Assembly: GCA_018822845.1 (NCBI GenBank)
Contig: JAHJJD010000035.1
Coordinates: 1 to 64,000 of the forward strand
Reading direction: 5' to 3'
DNA: 64,000 bases
Origin: Gammaproteobacteria bacterium
GTDB lineage: Bacteria; Pseudomonadota; Gammaproteobacteria; Thiotrichales; Thiotrichaceae
The notes under the pieces are model-generated. The model worked only from the letters and a program-made list of their open reading frames with translations, was not told the DNA's origin and made no database searches. Shown in pieces: positions 34,132 through 44,181 of the stretch. Within the stretch, counting starts at the first letter, position 1. The number at the start of each line of letters is the position of its first letter. The translations under genes and the position numbers were made by a program.

Positions 34132-34716
34132 ATGAAACTCTTAATGGTCGACAACTACGACAGCTTCACCTACAACCTCGTGCAATACTTCGGTGAACTG
34201 GGTGCGGATGTGCAAGTGGTGCGCAACGATGAAATCCCGGTAGAAGCGATTGATGAAATCGCTCCTGACAAGATCGTGCTTTCCCCCGGCCCTTGTACAC
34301 CGACGGAAGCAGGCATATCCATCCCCACCCTGCTGCGTTTCGCAGGTAAAATCCCGATTCTGGGCGTCTGTCTTGGGCATCAGTCCATTGGCCAGGCATT
34401 TGGCGGTAAAATCATTCGCGCCAAGGAAATCATGCATGGCAAGACTTCGATGATCCATCACAAGGGTGTGGGTGTATTCACCAACTTGCCTAGCCCGCTG
34501 GAAGCCACCCGTTACCATTCGCTAGTGATTGAGCAGGAAACAATTCCTGACTGCCTGGAAATTACCGCCTGGACAGAAACCGAAGACGGCAGGCTGGATG
34601 AAATCATGGGCGTGCGCCACAAGACCCTGCCGGTGGAGGGGGTACAGTTCCACCCGGAATCCATCCTCACCCAGTACGGGCACGACATGCTGAGGAATTT
34701 TCTGGATGGAAGATAA
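34132..34716 (+). CDS. trpG: Anthranilate/aminodeoxychorismate synthase amidotransferase
   Basis: A 194-residue class I glutamine amidotransferase: [27 protein letters not shown], nucleophile in [15 protein letters not shown], and His/Glu in [14 protein letters not shown]. It supplies ammonia to TrpE and may also serve PabB. Its 3' end overlaps the RDD gene by 11 bp. Confidence 0.95.
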   Translation: MKLLMVDNYDSFTYNLVQYFGELGADVQVVRNDEIPVEAIDEIAPDKIVLSPGPCTPTEAGISIPTLLRFAGKIPILGVCLGHQSIGQAFGGKIIRAKEIMHGKTSMIHHKGVGVFTNLPSPLEATRYHSLVIEQETIPDCLEITAWTETEDGRLDEIMGVRHKTLPVEGVQFHPESILTQYGHDMLRNFLDGR

Positions 34717-35131
34717 CGCCACCCTGCTGCGCCGCCTCGGCGCGATCATTTACGACACCGTACTCGCAGGCTTCAGCATCATCATCGTTGCTGGCATCCT
34801 GTCGGTAGCATTTACTGCATTGACCGGCATCAAACCACCTGAAGCGCTGATGGTATTGCTTTATGCCGTAATGGCCTGGGGCTTTTTCATCTGGTTCTGG
34901 ACACATGGCGGGCAGACGCTGGGTATGCGGGCATGGAAAGTGCGCGTGGTAACAGAAGACGGGCAGCCTGTCAGTCGGCAACAAGCCACATTACGCTTTT
35001 TCTGGGCGATACTCAGCTGGGCTGCCTTGGGCGTTGGTTATCTGATTTCCCTGATCGACCCGCAAAGGCTCACATGGCATGACCGATTTTCCCGTACCCG
35101 CCTGATTCGTGTACACTCAACAAGAAAATAG
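34706..35131 (+). CDS. RDD-family membrane protein
   Basis: A 141-residue protein with the RDD signature at the start ([16 protein letters not shown]) and three hydrophobic segments ([51 protein letters not shown]). The function of the family is mostly unknown; some members are Na+/H+ exchangers. It overlaps trpG, so it is translated with the trp genes, though no functional link is known. Confidence 0.85.
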   Translation: MEDNATLLRRLGAIIYDTVLAGFSIIIVAGILSVAFTALTGIKPPEALMVLLYAVMAWGFFIWFWTHGGQTLGMRAWKVRVVTEDGQPVSRQQATLRFFWAILSWAALGVGYLISLIDPQRLTWHDRFSRTRLIRVHSTRK

Positions 35132-35151
35132 CTGCGAGGTAAAGGATACCC

Positions 35152-36639
35152 ATGAATTACCATTTCGAGCCATCCACGAATGCTGCCAACCTGCATACCG
35201 ACTGTGTTGTTGCAGGTATTTACAAACACGGAAAACTGTCATCAGCCGCCGCCCAACTGGATACAGCCAGCCAGGGAGCCATCACCACACATCTCGAATT
35301 CGGGGATTTCTCCGGTGAAAAGGGCCGCACCAGCATGCTGTACAGCCTGCCCGGCGTCACCAGCAAGCGGGTATTACTGGTCGGAATGGGTGAAAAGGAC
35401 AAACTGACACAGGAATCCCTTGCCCAGATCACACAAGCCGCCGTCAACCTGCTGAAATCCAGCAAGGCCAACAACGCGATTTCCTTCCTGACGGATGAAA
35501 TATCCTCCGAATTCATGCAAGCCGCCGTGCGCCAGTCCATCACTGCGGTCGCTGATTCCCTGTACACATTCGACTCCTTCAAGAGCAAACGGGACGAAAC
35601 GCCACGCACCCAACTGGAAGGCTGGACTGTTGCCCACACCATCGCGGGTGATTTCAGCACTGCCGTTTCCCAGGGAACAGCCATCGCCGAAGGGATGTGT
35701 GTCAGCCGCGATCTGGCCAACAGCCCCGGCAATGTCTGCACCCCGACCTATCTGGCGGAAGTTGCCCAGGAACTCGCCAACTCTTCCAACAAGGTAGACA
35801 TCAACATCCTCGAAGAAGGCGATATGGAAGCACTCGGCATGGGTTCATTCCTGTCGGTTTCCAAAGGCAGTGAGCAGGATGGCAAGATGATCATCCTGCA
35901 ATACCACGGTGGCAAGGCCGGTGAAGCGCCCTTCGTGCTGGTTGGCAAAGGCATTACCTTCGATACTGGCGGCATCTCACTCAAGCCCGGCAACGCCATG
36001 GATGAAATGAAATTCGACATGACTGGCGCTGCCAGCGTCATCGGTACACTGACGGCCTGTGTAGCCATGCAGTTACCCATGAACGTGATCGCCATTATTG
36101 CCGCAGCCGAAAACATGCCCGGTGGCAAAGCCAGCAAACCCGGCGACATCGTGACCAGTATGTCCGGCAAGACTATCGAAATCCTCAACACCGACGCGGA
36201 AGGCCGTCTGGTGCTGTGCGATGCGCTTACCTATGCGGAACGTTTCAACCCTGCCGCTGTAGTCGACATCGCCACCCTGACCGGTGCCTGCATCACCGCC
36301 CTGGGGCACCACACCTCTGGCCTGCTGAGCAACAACAATTCACTGGCAGAGGAAGTGCTGACCGCAGGCAAACAGGCCAGCGATGAAGCGTGGCGCTTGC
36401 CAATGGGCGAAAAATACCAAGATCAGCTCAAAAGCAATTTCGCCGACATGGCCAATATCGGTGGGCCACCGGCAGGAACCATCACTGCCGCCTGTTTCCT
36501 CTCGCGCTTTACTGAAAACTACCCGTGGGCGCATCTGGACATTGCGGGAACAGCATGGAAAGGCGGTGCTGCCAAAGGTTCAACCGGGCGTCCGGTTCCC
36601 CTGCTCTGCCAATTGCTGATCAACCGCGCTGGCGCATGA
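35152..36639 (+). CDS. pepA: Leucyl aminopeptidase
   Basis: A 495-residue M17 metalloaminopeptidase. Dinuclear metal-site motifs: VGKGITFDTGGISLKPG, MKFDMTGAASVIG, NTDAEGRLVLCDALTYAE. In E. coli PepA also binds DNA in Xer recombination and carAB control. It is followed by holC with an ATGA overlap, then valS, the conserved gammaproteobacterial order. Confidence 0.96.
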   Translation: MNYHFEPSTNAANLHTDCVVAGIYKHGKLSSAAAQLDTASQGAITTHLEFGDFSGEKGRTSMLYSLPGVTSKRVLLVGMGEKDKLTQESLAQITQAAVNLLKSSKANNAISFLTDEISSEFMQAAVRQSITAVADSLYTFDSFKSKRDETPRTQLEGWTVAHTIAGDFSTAVSQGTAIAEGMCVSRDLANSPGNVCTPTYLAEVAQELANSSNKVDINILEEGDMEALGMGSFLSVSKGSEQDGKMIILQYHGGKAGEAPFVLVGKGITFDTGGISLKPGNAMDEMKFDMTGAASVIGTLTACVAMQLPMNVIAIIAAAENMPGGKASKPGDIVTSMSGKTIEILNTDAEGRLVLCDALTYAERFNPAAVVDIATLTGACITALGHHTSGLLSNNNSLAEEVLTAGKQASDEAWRLPMGEKYQDQLKSNFADMANIGGPPAGTITAACFLSRFTENYPWAHLDIAGTAWKGGAAKGSTGRPVPLLCQLLINRAGA

Positions 36640-37061
36640 CCCGGATTGATTTTTATGTTGGCAAGACCAGCAGTCTGCAAGCCAGGCTGCTGCTTGCCTG
36701 CAAGATCGTCATGAAGGCGCACCAGCAGCAGCTCCATACCTACATACACACGGACAACGCCGCAACCAGTGCAAAACTGGACGATTTGCTGTGGACATTT
36801 CAGGATATTTCCTTCATTCCACATGCGCTTGCCCCCAGCCGGGAAGAAATCCGCGTGCTCATCGGGCATGATTATGAGCCCATGGAAAACTGCGGTTTGT
36901 TAATCAATCTTTCTAATGAAGTACCTGATTTTTTCTCACGTTTTGAACGTCTTGCCGAAATTCTGGATCAGGAACAACCTGTAATACTCGCTGGTCGCAA
37001 AAGATACCAGTTTTATCGGGATAGGGGCTATAATCTGGAATATCACCAACTCAACAGCTAA
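36636..37061 (+). CDS. holC: DNA polymerase III subunit chi
   Basis: A 141-residue HolC: MTRIDFYVGKTSSLQARLLL, FIPHALAPSREEIRVLIGHD, LLINLSNEVPDFFSRFERL. It links the clamp loader to SSB. The start at 36636 was chosen for the ATGA overlap with pepA and the homologous N-terminus. Confidence 0.93.
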   Translation: MTRIDFYVGKTSSLQARLLLACKIVMKAHQQQLHTYIHTDNAATSAKLDDLLWTFQDISFIPHALAPSREEIRVLIGHDYEPMENCGLLINLSNEVPDFFSRFERLAEILDQEQPVILAGRKRYQFYRDRGYNLEYHQLNS

Positions 37062-37074
37062 ATAAAGCGGCGAT

Positions 37075-37425
37075 ATGATGAATCTGGATTTTGACAAAAC
37101 CATCCGCATTCCAGTCATTACTGACGTAGTACGGGCAGGCAATTCCGAGGTTGTCGGTCAGACCAAAAACCCGCAGGCCAAGCAGCAACGCAAGCAGGTT
37201 TTTGAACAACGCCTGAAGGAACGCATTGCTGAACTCCAGTCCGCCACCGGCCAAGATGAATACTCCGGTTTGGCACGTGCCCACGCCATCCGCTCTGAAG
37301 GTCAGCAAACCGGAGCAAACCAGGGCGCACCAACCAACCAGTCACGCCTCGACCCTTCCGTTGAAAAGCACATCGACGCAGCCCGCCATGAACTCATCCG
37401 CGAACTTGCCAACCTGCTAAAGTAA
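37075..37425 (+). CDS. Small uncharacterised protein between holC and valS
   Basis: A 116-residue protein (a second ATG is at 37078) with no recognised domain. It is polar, with a probable coiled helix in the middle (QQRKQVFEQRLKERIAELQ) and another at the C-terminus (KHIDAARHELIRELANLLK). There is no signal or membrane segment. It sits 13 bp after holC and 53 bp before valS; small proteins at this place are common in gammaproteobacteria. Confidence 0.7.
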   Translation: MMNLDFDKTIRIPVITDVVRAGNSEVVGQTKNPQAKQQRKQVFEQRLKERIAELQSATGQDEYSGLARAHAIRSEGQQTGANQGAPTNQSRLDPSVEKHIDAARHELIRELANLLK

Positions 37426-37478
37426 GATTTTCGCGCTATAATGCCGCTCTTTTTCGTATTTAATGAAAGTAGCGGCAC

Positions 37479-40454
37479 ATGGACAAGACCTACCAACCTC
37501 AAGACATCGAACAACGCTGGTATCAGCACTGGGAGCAAAGCGGCTATTTCGCTCCGAAAGGCGACGGTAAGCCGTATTGCATCATGATCCCGCCGCCGAA
37601 CATCACCGGCACGCTGCACATGGGGCACGGTTTCAACCAGATGGTGATCGACACCCTGATCCGCTACCACCGCATGAAGGGCGACAAAACCCTCTACCAA
37701 CCCGGCACTGACCACGCGGGCATCGCCACGCAAATGGTGGTGGAACGCCAATTGCTCGCGCAAGGTGTGACCCGTCACGATCTGGGGCGTGAGGCTTTCC
37801 TCGAAAAAGTCTGGGAATGGAAAGGCCAATCCGGCGACACCATCAACCGCCAATTGCGCCGTTTGGGCACAACCCCCGACTGGTCACGCGAACGTTTTAC
37901 CATGGACGAAGGCTTGTCGGAAGCGGTACGCGAAGTGTTCGTGCGCCTGCATGAAGAAGGCTTGATCTATCGCGGCAAACGCTTGGTGAACTGGGATACC
38001 GTGCTGCACACTGCTGTTTCCGACCTTGAAGTTGTGTCTGAAGAAGAAAATGGCAATATGTGGCACTTCCGCTACCCGCTGGCGGATGCGGCGGGCAATG
38101 CCACCGACGAATTCCTGATTGTTGCGACTACGCGCCCGGAAACCATGCTGGGTGACTCCGCCGTTGCCGTGAACCCGAAAGATGAGCGTTACCAGCATTT
38201 GATCGGCAAAAACGTGGTGCTGCCGCTGGTAGGCCGCTTGATTCCGGTGGTGGGCGACGATTACGCTGACCCGGAAAAAGGCACGGGTTGTGTGAAGATT
38301 ACCCCGGCGCACGATTTCAACGACTATCAGGTAGGCAAGCGTCACAACTTGCCGCTGATCAATATTTTCACGATTGATGCCTGCATCAACGATGTTTCAC
38401 CTGAAAAGTATCAAGGGCTGGAACGCTTTGCGGCGCGTAAGCAAATCGTCGCGGACATGGATGCGCTCGGCTTGCTGGATAAAATCGAAGACCATAAGCT
38501 TATGGTTCCGCGTGGCGACCGTTCCGGCACGGTGATTGAGCCGTACCTGACGGATCAGTGGTACGTGGATTTGACCCGTGAAACGCTGGATGACGGACGA
38601 CCCGGCGGTAAAACCGCGATTGCGCAACCCGCGATTGACGTGGTGGCAAACGGCGAAGTGCGCTTCATTCCGGGCAACTGGGTGAACACCTACAACCACT
38701 GGATGAACAACCTCGACGACTGGTGTATTTCACGCCAATTGTGGTGGGGGCATCGCATTCCGGCGTGGTATGACGACGCGGGTAATGTCTACGTGGCGCG
38801 TTCCGAAGCTGAGGTACGCAGCAAATACAGCCTGCCTGCCGACCTTGCGTTGCGTCAGGATGAGGACGTGCTGGATACGTGGTTCTCGTCCGCGCTGTGG
38901 CCGTTTTCTACCCTCGGCTGGCCGAATGTGGACGATGAAGCACTGAAAGCCTTCTACCCCACGCAGATGCTGATGACCGGCTTCGACATCATCTTCTTCT
39001 GGGTGGCGCGGATGATCATGTTCGGCAAGAAATTCATGGGCGATGTGCCGTTCCGCGACGTGTACATCCACGGGCTGGTGAAGGATGCGGACGGGCAGAA
39101 AATGTCCAAATCCAAGGGCAACGTGCTCGACCCGCTGGATATTATCGACGGTATCGACCTCGAATCGCTGGTTGCCAAACGCACCAGCGGCATGATGCAA
39201 CCGCAACTCGCCGCAAAAATCGACAAAGCCACCCGCAAGCAATTCCCCGACGGCATTACCCCGCACGGCACGGATGCGCTGCGCATGACCTTTGCCTCGT
39301 TCGCCACCGCCGGGCGCGACATCCGTTTCGACATGCAACGGCTGGAAGGCTACCGCAATTTCTGCAACAAACTGTGGAACGCGGCGCGGTATGTGCTGAT
39401 GCAGTGCGACGCTTCGACTCCGCTCAGCGACCGACCGGGCTTCGACTCCGCTCAGCCCTCGGATCAGTCTCCGAACGAAACACCGAACCGTTCCCTGAGC
39501 GCTCGCACTGAGCGAAGTCGAAGTGGAGTCGAAGGGAACATGGGCGAAGTGGAGTTCTCAGCGGCGGATCGCTGGATCATTTCCTTGCTGCAACAGACCG
39601 AGGCTGAAGTCGCTGACCACATCGACAACTACCGTTTCGACCTTGCCGCCAAAGCGATGTACGAATTTGCCTGGCACGAATACTGCGACTGGTATCTGGA
39701 ACTGACCAAGCCGATTCTCAGTAACAGTTCCCTGAGCGGAGTCGAAGGGAACAACGATGCTTCGGCTTCGCTCAGCAACCGGGAAGCCGCCAAACGTGGC
39801 ACACGCCGTACCTTAGTGCGTGTGCTGGAAGCGGCGTTGCGCCTGATGCACCCAATCATGCCGTTCATTACCGAAGAAATCTGGCAGAACATCAAGGGCT
39901 TGGCGGGCGTGTCCGGTGACTCCATCATGCTGCAACCCTACCCCGTCGCCGACACTGCGCTGATTGATCAAGCAGCACTGGCGGAAATCGAATGGGTGAA
40001 AGCCTTCATCATGGGCATCCGCCGCATCCGCTCCGAGATGGACATCAAGCCGGGGCAAGTCCTCGACGTGCTGCTGCAAAACTGGAGCGACACCGACAAG
40101 GCACTGTTCACCACCAGCGAAGCGTTTGCGCGGACGCTGGCGAAAGTCGGCAACGTGACGTGGCTGGAAGCAGGTGCGGATGCGCCGGAATCGGCTACCG
40201 CGCTGGTCGGCGAGATGCAAATCCTCATCCCGCTGGCGGGGCTGATCGACAAAGACGCAGAAATTGCGCGTCTGAGCAAGGAAATCGAGAAGCTGCAAAA
40301 GAACCTCGGCGGGCTGGAAGGTCGGCTGAATAATCCGGCGTTTGCGGACAAAGCGCCAGCGGCAGTGCTGGAACAAACGCGCAAGCAGGCGGATGAGCAG
40401 CGGGCGGCGTTGGGGCAGTTGGTGGGGCAGTTAGAGAAGATACGGGCGTTGTAA
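37479..40454 (+). CDS. valS: Valyl-tRNA synthetase
   Basis: A 991-residue class I synthetase: HIGH-type [10 protein letters not shown], editing-domain [20 protein letters not shown]-type [10 protein letters not shown], anticodon-binding domain around residue 650, and a C-terminal coiled coil ([20 protein letters not shown]). It is longer than E. coli ValRS (951 residues) mainly because two blocks of repeat DNA are translated inside the anticodon-binding region (nt about 39411-39540 and 39726-39780). The frame is intact and all catalytic motifs are present, so the enzyme is expected to work. Confidence 0.96.
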   Translation: MDKTYQPQDIEQRWYQHWEQSGYFAPKGDGKPYCIMIPPPNITGTLHMGHGFNQMVIDTLIRYHRMKGDKTLYQPGTDHAGIATQMVVERQLLAQGVTRHDLGREAFLEKVWEWKGQSGDTINRQLRRLGTTPDWSRERFTMDEGLSEAVREVFVRLHEEGLIYRGKRLVNWDTVLHTAVSDLEVVSEEENGNMWHFRYPLADAAGNATDEFLIVATTRPETMLGDSAVAVNPKDERYQHLIGKNVVLPLVGRLIPVVGDDYADPEKGTGCVKITPAHDFNDYQVGKRHNLPLINIFTIDACINDVSPEKYQGLERFAARKQIVADMDALGLLDKIEDHKLMVPRGDRSGTVIEPYLTDQWYVDLTRETLDDGRPGGKTAIAQPAIDVVANGEVRFIPGNWVNTYNHWMNNLDDWCISRQLWWGHRIPAWYDDAGNVYVARSEAEVRSKYSLPADLALRQDEDVLDTWFSSALWPFSTLGWPNVDDEALKAFYPTQMLMTGFDIIFFWVARMIMFGKKFMGDVPFRDVYIHGLVKDADGQKMSKSKGNVLDPLDIIDGIDLESLVAKRTSGMMQPQLAAKIDKATRKQFPDGITPHGTDALRMTFASFATAGRDIRFDMQRLEGYRNFCNKLWNAARYVLMQCDASTPLSDRPGFDSAQPSDQSPNETPNRSLSARTERSRSGVEGNMGEVEFSAADRWIISLLQQTEAEVADHIDNYRFDLAAKAMYEFAWHEYCDWYLELTKPILSNSSLSGVEGNNDASASLSNREAAKRGTRRTLVRVLEAALRLMHPIMPFITEEIWQNIKGLAGVSGDSIMLQPYPVADTALIDQAALAEIEWVKAFIMGIRRIRSEMDIKPGQVLDVLLQNWSDTDKALFTTSEAFARTLAKVGNVTWLEAGADAPESATALVGEMQILIPLAGLIDKDAEIARLSKEIEKLQKNLGGLEGRLNNPAFADKAPAAVLEQTRKQADEQRAALGQLVGQLEKIRAL
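39411..39540. repeat. Repeat block translated inside valS, copy 1
   Basis: Several copies of TTCGACTCCGCTCAG (one with AGC before the next unit), plus the complementary CTGAGCGAAGTCGAAG and GGAGTCGAAGGGAAC. They add about 40 residues ([28 protein letters not shown]) between VLMQCDAS and the [11 protein letters not shown] strand, a place where E. coli ValRS has a short loop. Confidence 0.85.
39726..39780. repeat. Repeat block translated inside valS, copy 2
   Basis: GTTCCCTGAGCGGAGTCGAA with GGGAAC, then TTCGGCTTCGCTCAG. It adds about 20 residues ([18 protein letters not shown]) after LELTKPIL. It belongs to the same family as copy 1. Confidence 0.8.
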
Positions 40455-40497
40455 ATTTATTTTTGCTAGGCATAACTACAACTATTGACATTATCAC

Positions 40498-40541
40498 CCC
40501 ACCGTTTAAAATAAGTGCCATACTTTATTTTAAACGGTGGG
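40498..40541. promoter_or_regulatory. Perfect 17-bp inverted repeat before the AT-rich gene
   Basis: Left arm CCCACCGTTTAAAATAA (40498-40514) is exactly complementary to TTATTTTAAACGGTGGG (40525-40541), with a 10-base loop. It ends 9 bp before the ATG at 40551 and 43 bp after valS. It could be an operator, a folded leader or the end of a small mobile element. As a valS terminator it would be atypical, as it has no U-run after the stem. Confidence 0.7.
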
Positions 40542-40550
40542 TTCTAAAAT

Positions 40551-41057
40551 ATGCTTAAAACACGTCCTCGCTCTCAGCCCCGTATGTTGCAAGACATCAT
40601 TCAAGAAATCGTAACACGACAAGAGTTACCTTACGGAACAGACATACGATTTGAAAACAATGGTCGACGAGTCAGATCAGATAAAGTCTGTCGTTGGATT
40701 TCGTTTGGAAAACTTCAGAAAGAAGATGCCACAGTAGGAGATCTAATTGATCGGCTATCCAAAAGAATTTCTGGCATAGACTTTGACAATATTTATGTCT
40801 ACGGCCCAAATGAGCCAAGTCAATTTAAGAGTAACAAAACTCTAAAAAAGCTAAGAGAAATGGAAGGAATACCGACACCACAAGAGGAATATGCCAGACA
40901 AATTTATGAAGAAACAAAATCAGATATAAAAAGAAAAATTGAACAAGGTTATGATAGAGATACCGTTTTAGATGCTTATTTAACCTCATTAATGGCTAAC
41001 TATTCATCAAGAGAAATATCTGATGCGGTACAAAACATAGAGGATAATGATTGGTAG
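40551..41057 (+). CDS. AT-rich hypothetical protein
   Basis: A 168-residue protein with no recognised family. It starts basic (KTRPRSQPRMLQDIIQEIV), has a central segment FGKLQKEDATVGDLIDRLSK and a helical acidic end (SSREISDAVQNIEDNDW). Codons are much richer in A/T than in valS, suggesting recent transfer. It follows a perfect palindrome and precedes a toxin-antitoxin pair by 39 bp. Confidence 0.6.
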   Translation: MLKTRPRSQPRMLQDIIQEIVTRQELPYGTDIRFENNGRRVRSDKVCRWISFGKLQKEDATVGDLIDRLSKRISGIDFDNIYVYGPNEPSQFKSNKTLKKLREMEGIPTPQEEYARQIYEETKSDIKRKIEQGYDRDTVLDAYLTSLMANYSSREISDAVQNIEDNDW

Positions 41058-41096
41058 CCGAATATTTAAACTAAAATTTAAACAAGGTGCGCTAGT

Positions 41097-41351
41097 ATGC
41101 AAATAACGTTAGATATACCTGAACAATACTTGATCGACCAGTCTCCTATTGAGTTTGGCAAGCGTATCAAGCTGTATGCCGCATTGGTCATGTTCCAGTC
41201 AGGCAGCATGTCCGCTGGTGCTGCATCCGAGTTTGCGGGAGTTGATCGCTTCACCTTCATCGCTGAATGCCAGAAACGCAATATTCCGCTGGTTGATTTC
41301 TCACCGGAAGAACTGGATGCGGAACTCGAAGACTTGCGGAAGATCGCCTGA
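41097..41351 (+). CDS. UPF0175-family antitoxin
   Basis: An 84-residue UPF0175 protein (EFGKRIKLYAALVMFQSGSM, SAGAASEFAGVDRFTFIAEC), a helix-turn-helix-like family usually found as antitoxin next to DUF3368/PIN toxins. Its stop overlaps the toxin start by one base (TGATG). It likely represses its own promoter. Confidence 0.88.
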   Translation: MQITLDIPEQYLIDQSPIEFGKRIKLYAALVMFQSGSMSAGAASEFAGVDRFTFIAECQKRNIPLVDFSPEELDAELEDLRKIA

Positions 41352-41824
41352 TGCTGATTATTGCCGATTCATCCGCGCTGGTAGCACTCGCCGAATGCGA
41401 TATGTTGCACTTATTGGACGTGCTTTTTCAGGAAGTTCGTGTTCCACACCCGGTGTTTGAGGAATGCACATTTCCCGGTAAGCCACATGCCAGCCGTTTG
41501 GCTGCATACCTCGCCGATAAAACCATCGACATTGATCTTTCGTCTTATATCTTTTCGATCAATGGCTTGGGACGTGGCGAACTGCACGCAATGGCACTTT
41601 ACCGATACTTACACGCCGATAGATTTCTGGTCGATGATCAACGTGCCAAGAAAGTCGCCAATCTGAATGGGATAAGCACTATTGGCAGCGTTGGCATTTT
41701 ACTACGCGCCAAAGAAAGAGGCTTGATTCCAGCCATCAAGCCGCATGTTGCGGCTATTCAGCGTTCCGGTGTGTATTTGAGTGATCGGGTGGTGAAACAT
41801 GCGTTGGAATTAGCGGGTGAGTAA
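41351..41824 (+). CDS. DUF3368-family PIN-like toxin
   Basis: A 157-residue protein of the DUF3368 PIN-like group. Acidic residues for metal binding occur in LIIADSSALVALAECD, VFEECTFP, GRGELHAMAL and FLVDDQRAKKVA, as expected for a PIN ribonuclease. It is coupled to the UPF0175 gene upstream, forming a type II toxin-antitoxin module. Confidence 0.88.
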   Translation: MLIIADSSALVALAECDMLHLLDVLFQEVRVPHPVFEECTFPGKPHASRLAAYLADKTIDIDLSSYIFSINGLGRGELHAMALYRYLHADRFLVDDQRAKKVANLNGISTIGSVGILLRAKERGLIPAIKPHVAAIQRSGVYLSDRVVKHALELAGE

Positions 41825-41833
41825 CGAAAATAT

Positions 41834-42403
41834 TTACAGCACACCCTGATAAATCGCCGCCACACTCAACACCATATCCAAACAAGGCAACGCAATTTCA
41901 TCATCCAACCGATCAAACTGCTGCAATCCCCAACTACCATCAGGCAAGCGTACCAGCATATCCACCTGTGCTTTATCCTGTGCAACCACCAAGTAGGCTT
42001 GCAAAGAAGCAATACTCTGATAAGCCAAAGATTTTTCCATATAGTCTTTACGAATGGTGGAATCAGAAGCAACCTCTACAATCAAGCAAGGCTTTTCCAA
42101 GTAGTATTCATCAGCCTCATCCTCTGCCGAACAACTCACCACCACATCAGGGTAATAATAGGTTTTGTATTTTGCTACCCGCACCTTTACGTCAGAGAAA
42201 AACACCTCACAGCCTTTGCGGTTGGCTGCATCCTCCATTCGATTAATGAAGTTTCTAGCAATACGATTGTGCCGCTTGCTTGCACCTGCCATCAGGTAAG
42301 TTTGCCCATCCACGTATTCGTGACGTTCGACAGCAAGTTTTTCACCTTCCAGATACTCAGCCTCGCTAAGGTATTGCCCCGACATTTGACGCGCTAAAGG
42401 CAT
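41834..42403 (-). CDS. Uma2-family putative PD-(D/E)XK protein
   Basis: A 189-residue Uma2 protein: ERHEYVDGQTYLMAGASKRH, YYPDVVVSCS (Asp), PCLIVEVASDST (Glu), QAYLVVAQDKAQVD. It lies 9 bp after a second Uma2 gene on the same strand and converges with the toxin gene. It is similar in layout to the Uma2 gene at 24653. Function unknown. Confidence 0.88.
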   Translation of the reverse strand: MPLARQMSGQYLSEAEYLEGEKLAVERHEYVDGQTYLMAGASKRHNRIARNFINRMEDAANRKGCEVFFSDVKVRVAKYKTYYYPDVVVSCSAEDEADEYYLEKPCLIVEVASDSTIRKDYMEKSLAYQSIASLQAYLVVAQDKAQVDMLVRLPDGSWGLQQFDRLDDEIALPCLDMVLSVAAIYQGVL

Positions 42404-42412
42404 AACATTCTC

Positions 42413-42985
42413 CTACAACACCCGCCGATAAATATCCGCCACCGTCACCCGACATTGCAGCGTACTGATTTCCACCACATCCTGCATCTCATGAAACTCG
42501 GAATAGACCCATTGTTTATCTGCCTGCCGCTGGTATTTTTCCACGCGGCAATAATCCTGCGCGACCAATAAGTATTCCTGCAAGGACGGGATCAGTTGGT
42601 AATGGAAGAATTTCAGCCCACGATCATAGGCTTCGGTAGATGCAGACAGGACTTCGATAATCACCAGCGGATTCAGCAACACATCGCCGTTTTCATCCTC
42701 AAATTGCTCATCGCCACAAGTCACCACCACATCGGGGTAGCTGAATTTGTTGGTTTTATCGGTGCGTGTCCTGACCTTCATATCGCTGGAGTACACCCCA
42801 CAAGGTTTTTCCAGCAATTGCGCCCCCAATGAAACCACCAGATTGGTAGAAATCTGGTTATGTTCGCGGCTTGCTCCCGCCATCGCATAGACTTCACCGT
42901 TCAAATACTCGCTTTTGAACTCGGCTTGGCGTTCACGCTGGAGGTACTCGGCTTCGCTCAACAGATAAGCAGGTTGCGCTGTCAT
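42413..42985 (-). CDS. Uma2-family putative PD-(D/E)XK protein
   Basis: A 190-residue Uma2 protein: FKSEYLNGEVYAMAGASREH, FSYPDVVVTCGDEQ (Asp), PLVIIEVLSAST (Glu), QEYLLVAQDYCRVEKYQR. It is a tandem paralogue of the following gene, probably by local duplication, though they are well diverged. Confidence 0.88.
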   Translation of the reverse strand: MTAQPAYLLSEAEYLQRERQAEFKSEYLNGEVYAMAGASREHNQISTNLVVSLGAQLLEKPCGVYSSDMKVRTRTDKTNKFSYPDVVVTCGDEQFEDENGDVLLNPLVIIEVLSASTEAYDRGLKFFHYQLIPSLQEYLLVAQDYCRVEKYQRQADKQWVYSEFHEMQDVVEISTLQCRVTVADIYRRVL

Positions 42986-43106
42986 GGCTCATTTCCTTAG
43001 ATCACTACTGCTGAACATAGCACAGGCAAATACTCACGCAAACAATAACCCCGCCCCATTGAAGTTGCGTATACTTCGCGACTGATCCAAGGAATAAGAC
43101 GACACC

Positions 43107-43463
43107 ATGAACCTCAACGACCTGCTAATCCAACTCAACACCCAACCGGCATCAATCGACTTCGCCACGGTCATTGCTACCATCGAAGCGCACTACGCCT
43201 ACACCCCGCAAGCCTTCAGCAACGGCGTTGGTGAAGATTGCGTCGTCAGCCCAGCCGGAATCAATGCAGGCTCGTGCAAAGTGTTCGCGTTTGGGCAACT
43301 GCAAGGGCTTTCTGAACAGCAAACCCTGGCGTGTTTCGGCGAACATTACCGCAAGGTACTAGCGACGCCAGACGAAACAGATCACGCCAACATCCGCACT
43401 TTCATGCGCCACGGCTGGGCAGGTATTCATTTTGCTGCACCGGCACTGCAAACCAAATCCTAA
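43107..43463 (+). CDS. HopJ-family small protein
   Basis: A 118-residue protein matching the HopJ family (FATVIATIEAHYAYTPQAFS, NGVGEDCVVSPAGINAGSCK, FGEHYRKVLATPD, NIRTFMRHGWAGIHF). It was named after a Pseudomonas type III effector, but most members are housekeeping-like proteins of unknown role. There is no secretion system here. It converges with the AMMECR1 gene, overlapping by 4 bp. Confidence 0.85.
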   Translation: MNLNDLLIQLNTQPASIDFATVIATIEAHYAYTPQAFSNGVGEDCVVSPAGINAGSCKVFAFGQLQGLSEQQTLACFGEHYRKVLATPDETDHANIRTFMRHGWAGIHFAAPALQTKS

Positions 43464-44023
43464 GCCTGCATATACTCGGCATGAAAGCGGGAAACCTTGA
43501 GTTCATCCGACCAGTAATCTTTCGGCAGCCCCGCTCTCAGCTTGAGTTGTTGTAGAAGTTGTTGCTTGTCAGGCAAGGTTTCCCAAGCATTCGGTAGAAA
43601 CAAGCCCCGGTGGGTACTACCTGCATGCAGGATCAGGCCATCGATATTGGGCTGGATCTGTTCCAGCAATTCAGCCTCATTTGCAAAGTGAATGGCCTCC
43701 AGTGGCGTCAGCACCGCAATACCGATGACGAGCGAATCCACTTCGTCTGGCTGCACCCTGGGAAAGCGGGGGTCGCCAAATGCTGCCGAATATGCCCGTT
43801 GCGCTACATCCTGTGCCAGCGACAAGCAGGGTGTAATCGTGCCTACACAGCCACGCAGCTTGCCATCTTCATTCAGGGTCACAAAAGTCGCCCGCTTTTC
43901 CTGCAAACTCTCGGACAGCTTCTCCTGCACAATCTCCAGTGGCCGACCTTCCGTCAGACCAGAGCGAATGCTTTCGCGTGCGATGTACAGCAATTGTTGT
44001 CGTTCACTCTCAGTGTAAGACAT
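43460..44023 (-). CDS. AMMECR1-domain protein (AmmeMemoRadiSam system protein A)
   Basis: A 187-residue AMMECR1 protein: ATFVTLNEDGKLRGCVGTI (family hallmark RGCVG), SAAFGDPRFPRVQPDEVDSL, GLFLPNAWETLPDKQQLLQQ. In the AmmeMemoRadiSam system it occurs with Memo and radical-SAM partners, which are not adjacent here. Its activity is not established. Confidence 0.88.
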   Translation of the reverse strand: MSYTESERQQLLYIARESIRSGLTEGRPLEIVQEKLSESLQEKRATFVTLNEDGKLRGCVGTITPCLSLAQDVAQRAYSAAFGDPRFPRVQPDEVDSLVIGIAVLTPLEAIHFANEAELLEQIQPNIDGLILHAGSTHRGLFLPNAWETLPDKQQLLQQLKLRAGLPKDYWSDELKVSRFHAEYMQA

Positions 44024-44141
44024 GGAGTATGGTATCCCCTTTTAATAATCCGTGTGAACAGATGCATCATGCAGGCCAATCCATGCATCTGGACAGGATA
44101 CCGGGAAATATTTAAAGCGTGATGATAGAAATCAAAACTGT

Positions 44142-44169
44142 GGACTACCCAACCGATAGCGGGTAGTCC
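44142..44169 (-). terminator. Hairpin after leuS-lptE
   Basis: A perfect stem GGACTACCC/GGGTAGTCC with a 10-base loop, 12 bp past the lptE stop. On the minus strand it is followed by ACAGTTTTGATTT. Confidence 0.6.
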
Positions 44170-44181
44170 AGCATTTGCCGC

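Noticed and set aside
40498..40541. Inverted repeat considered as an insertion-sequence end
   Set aside because: No transposase, partner end or target duplication was seen within the adjacent 3 kb.
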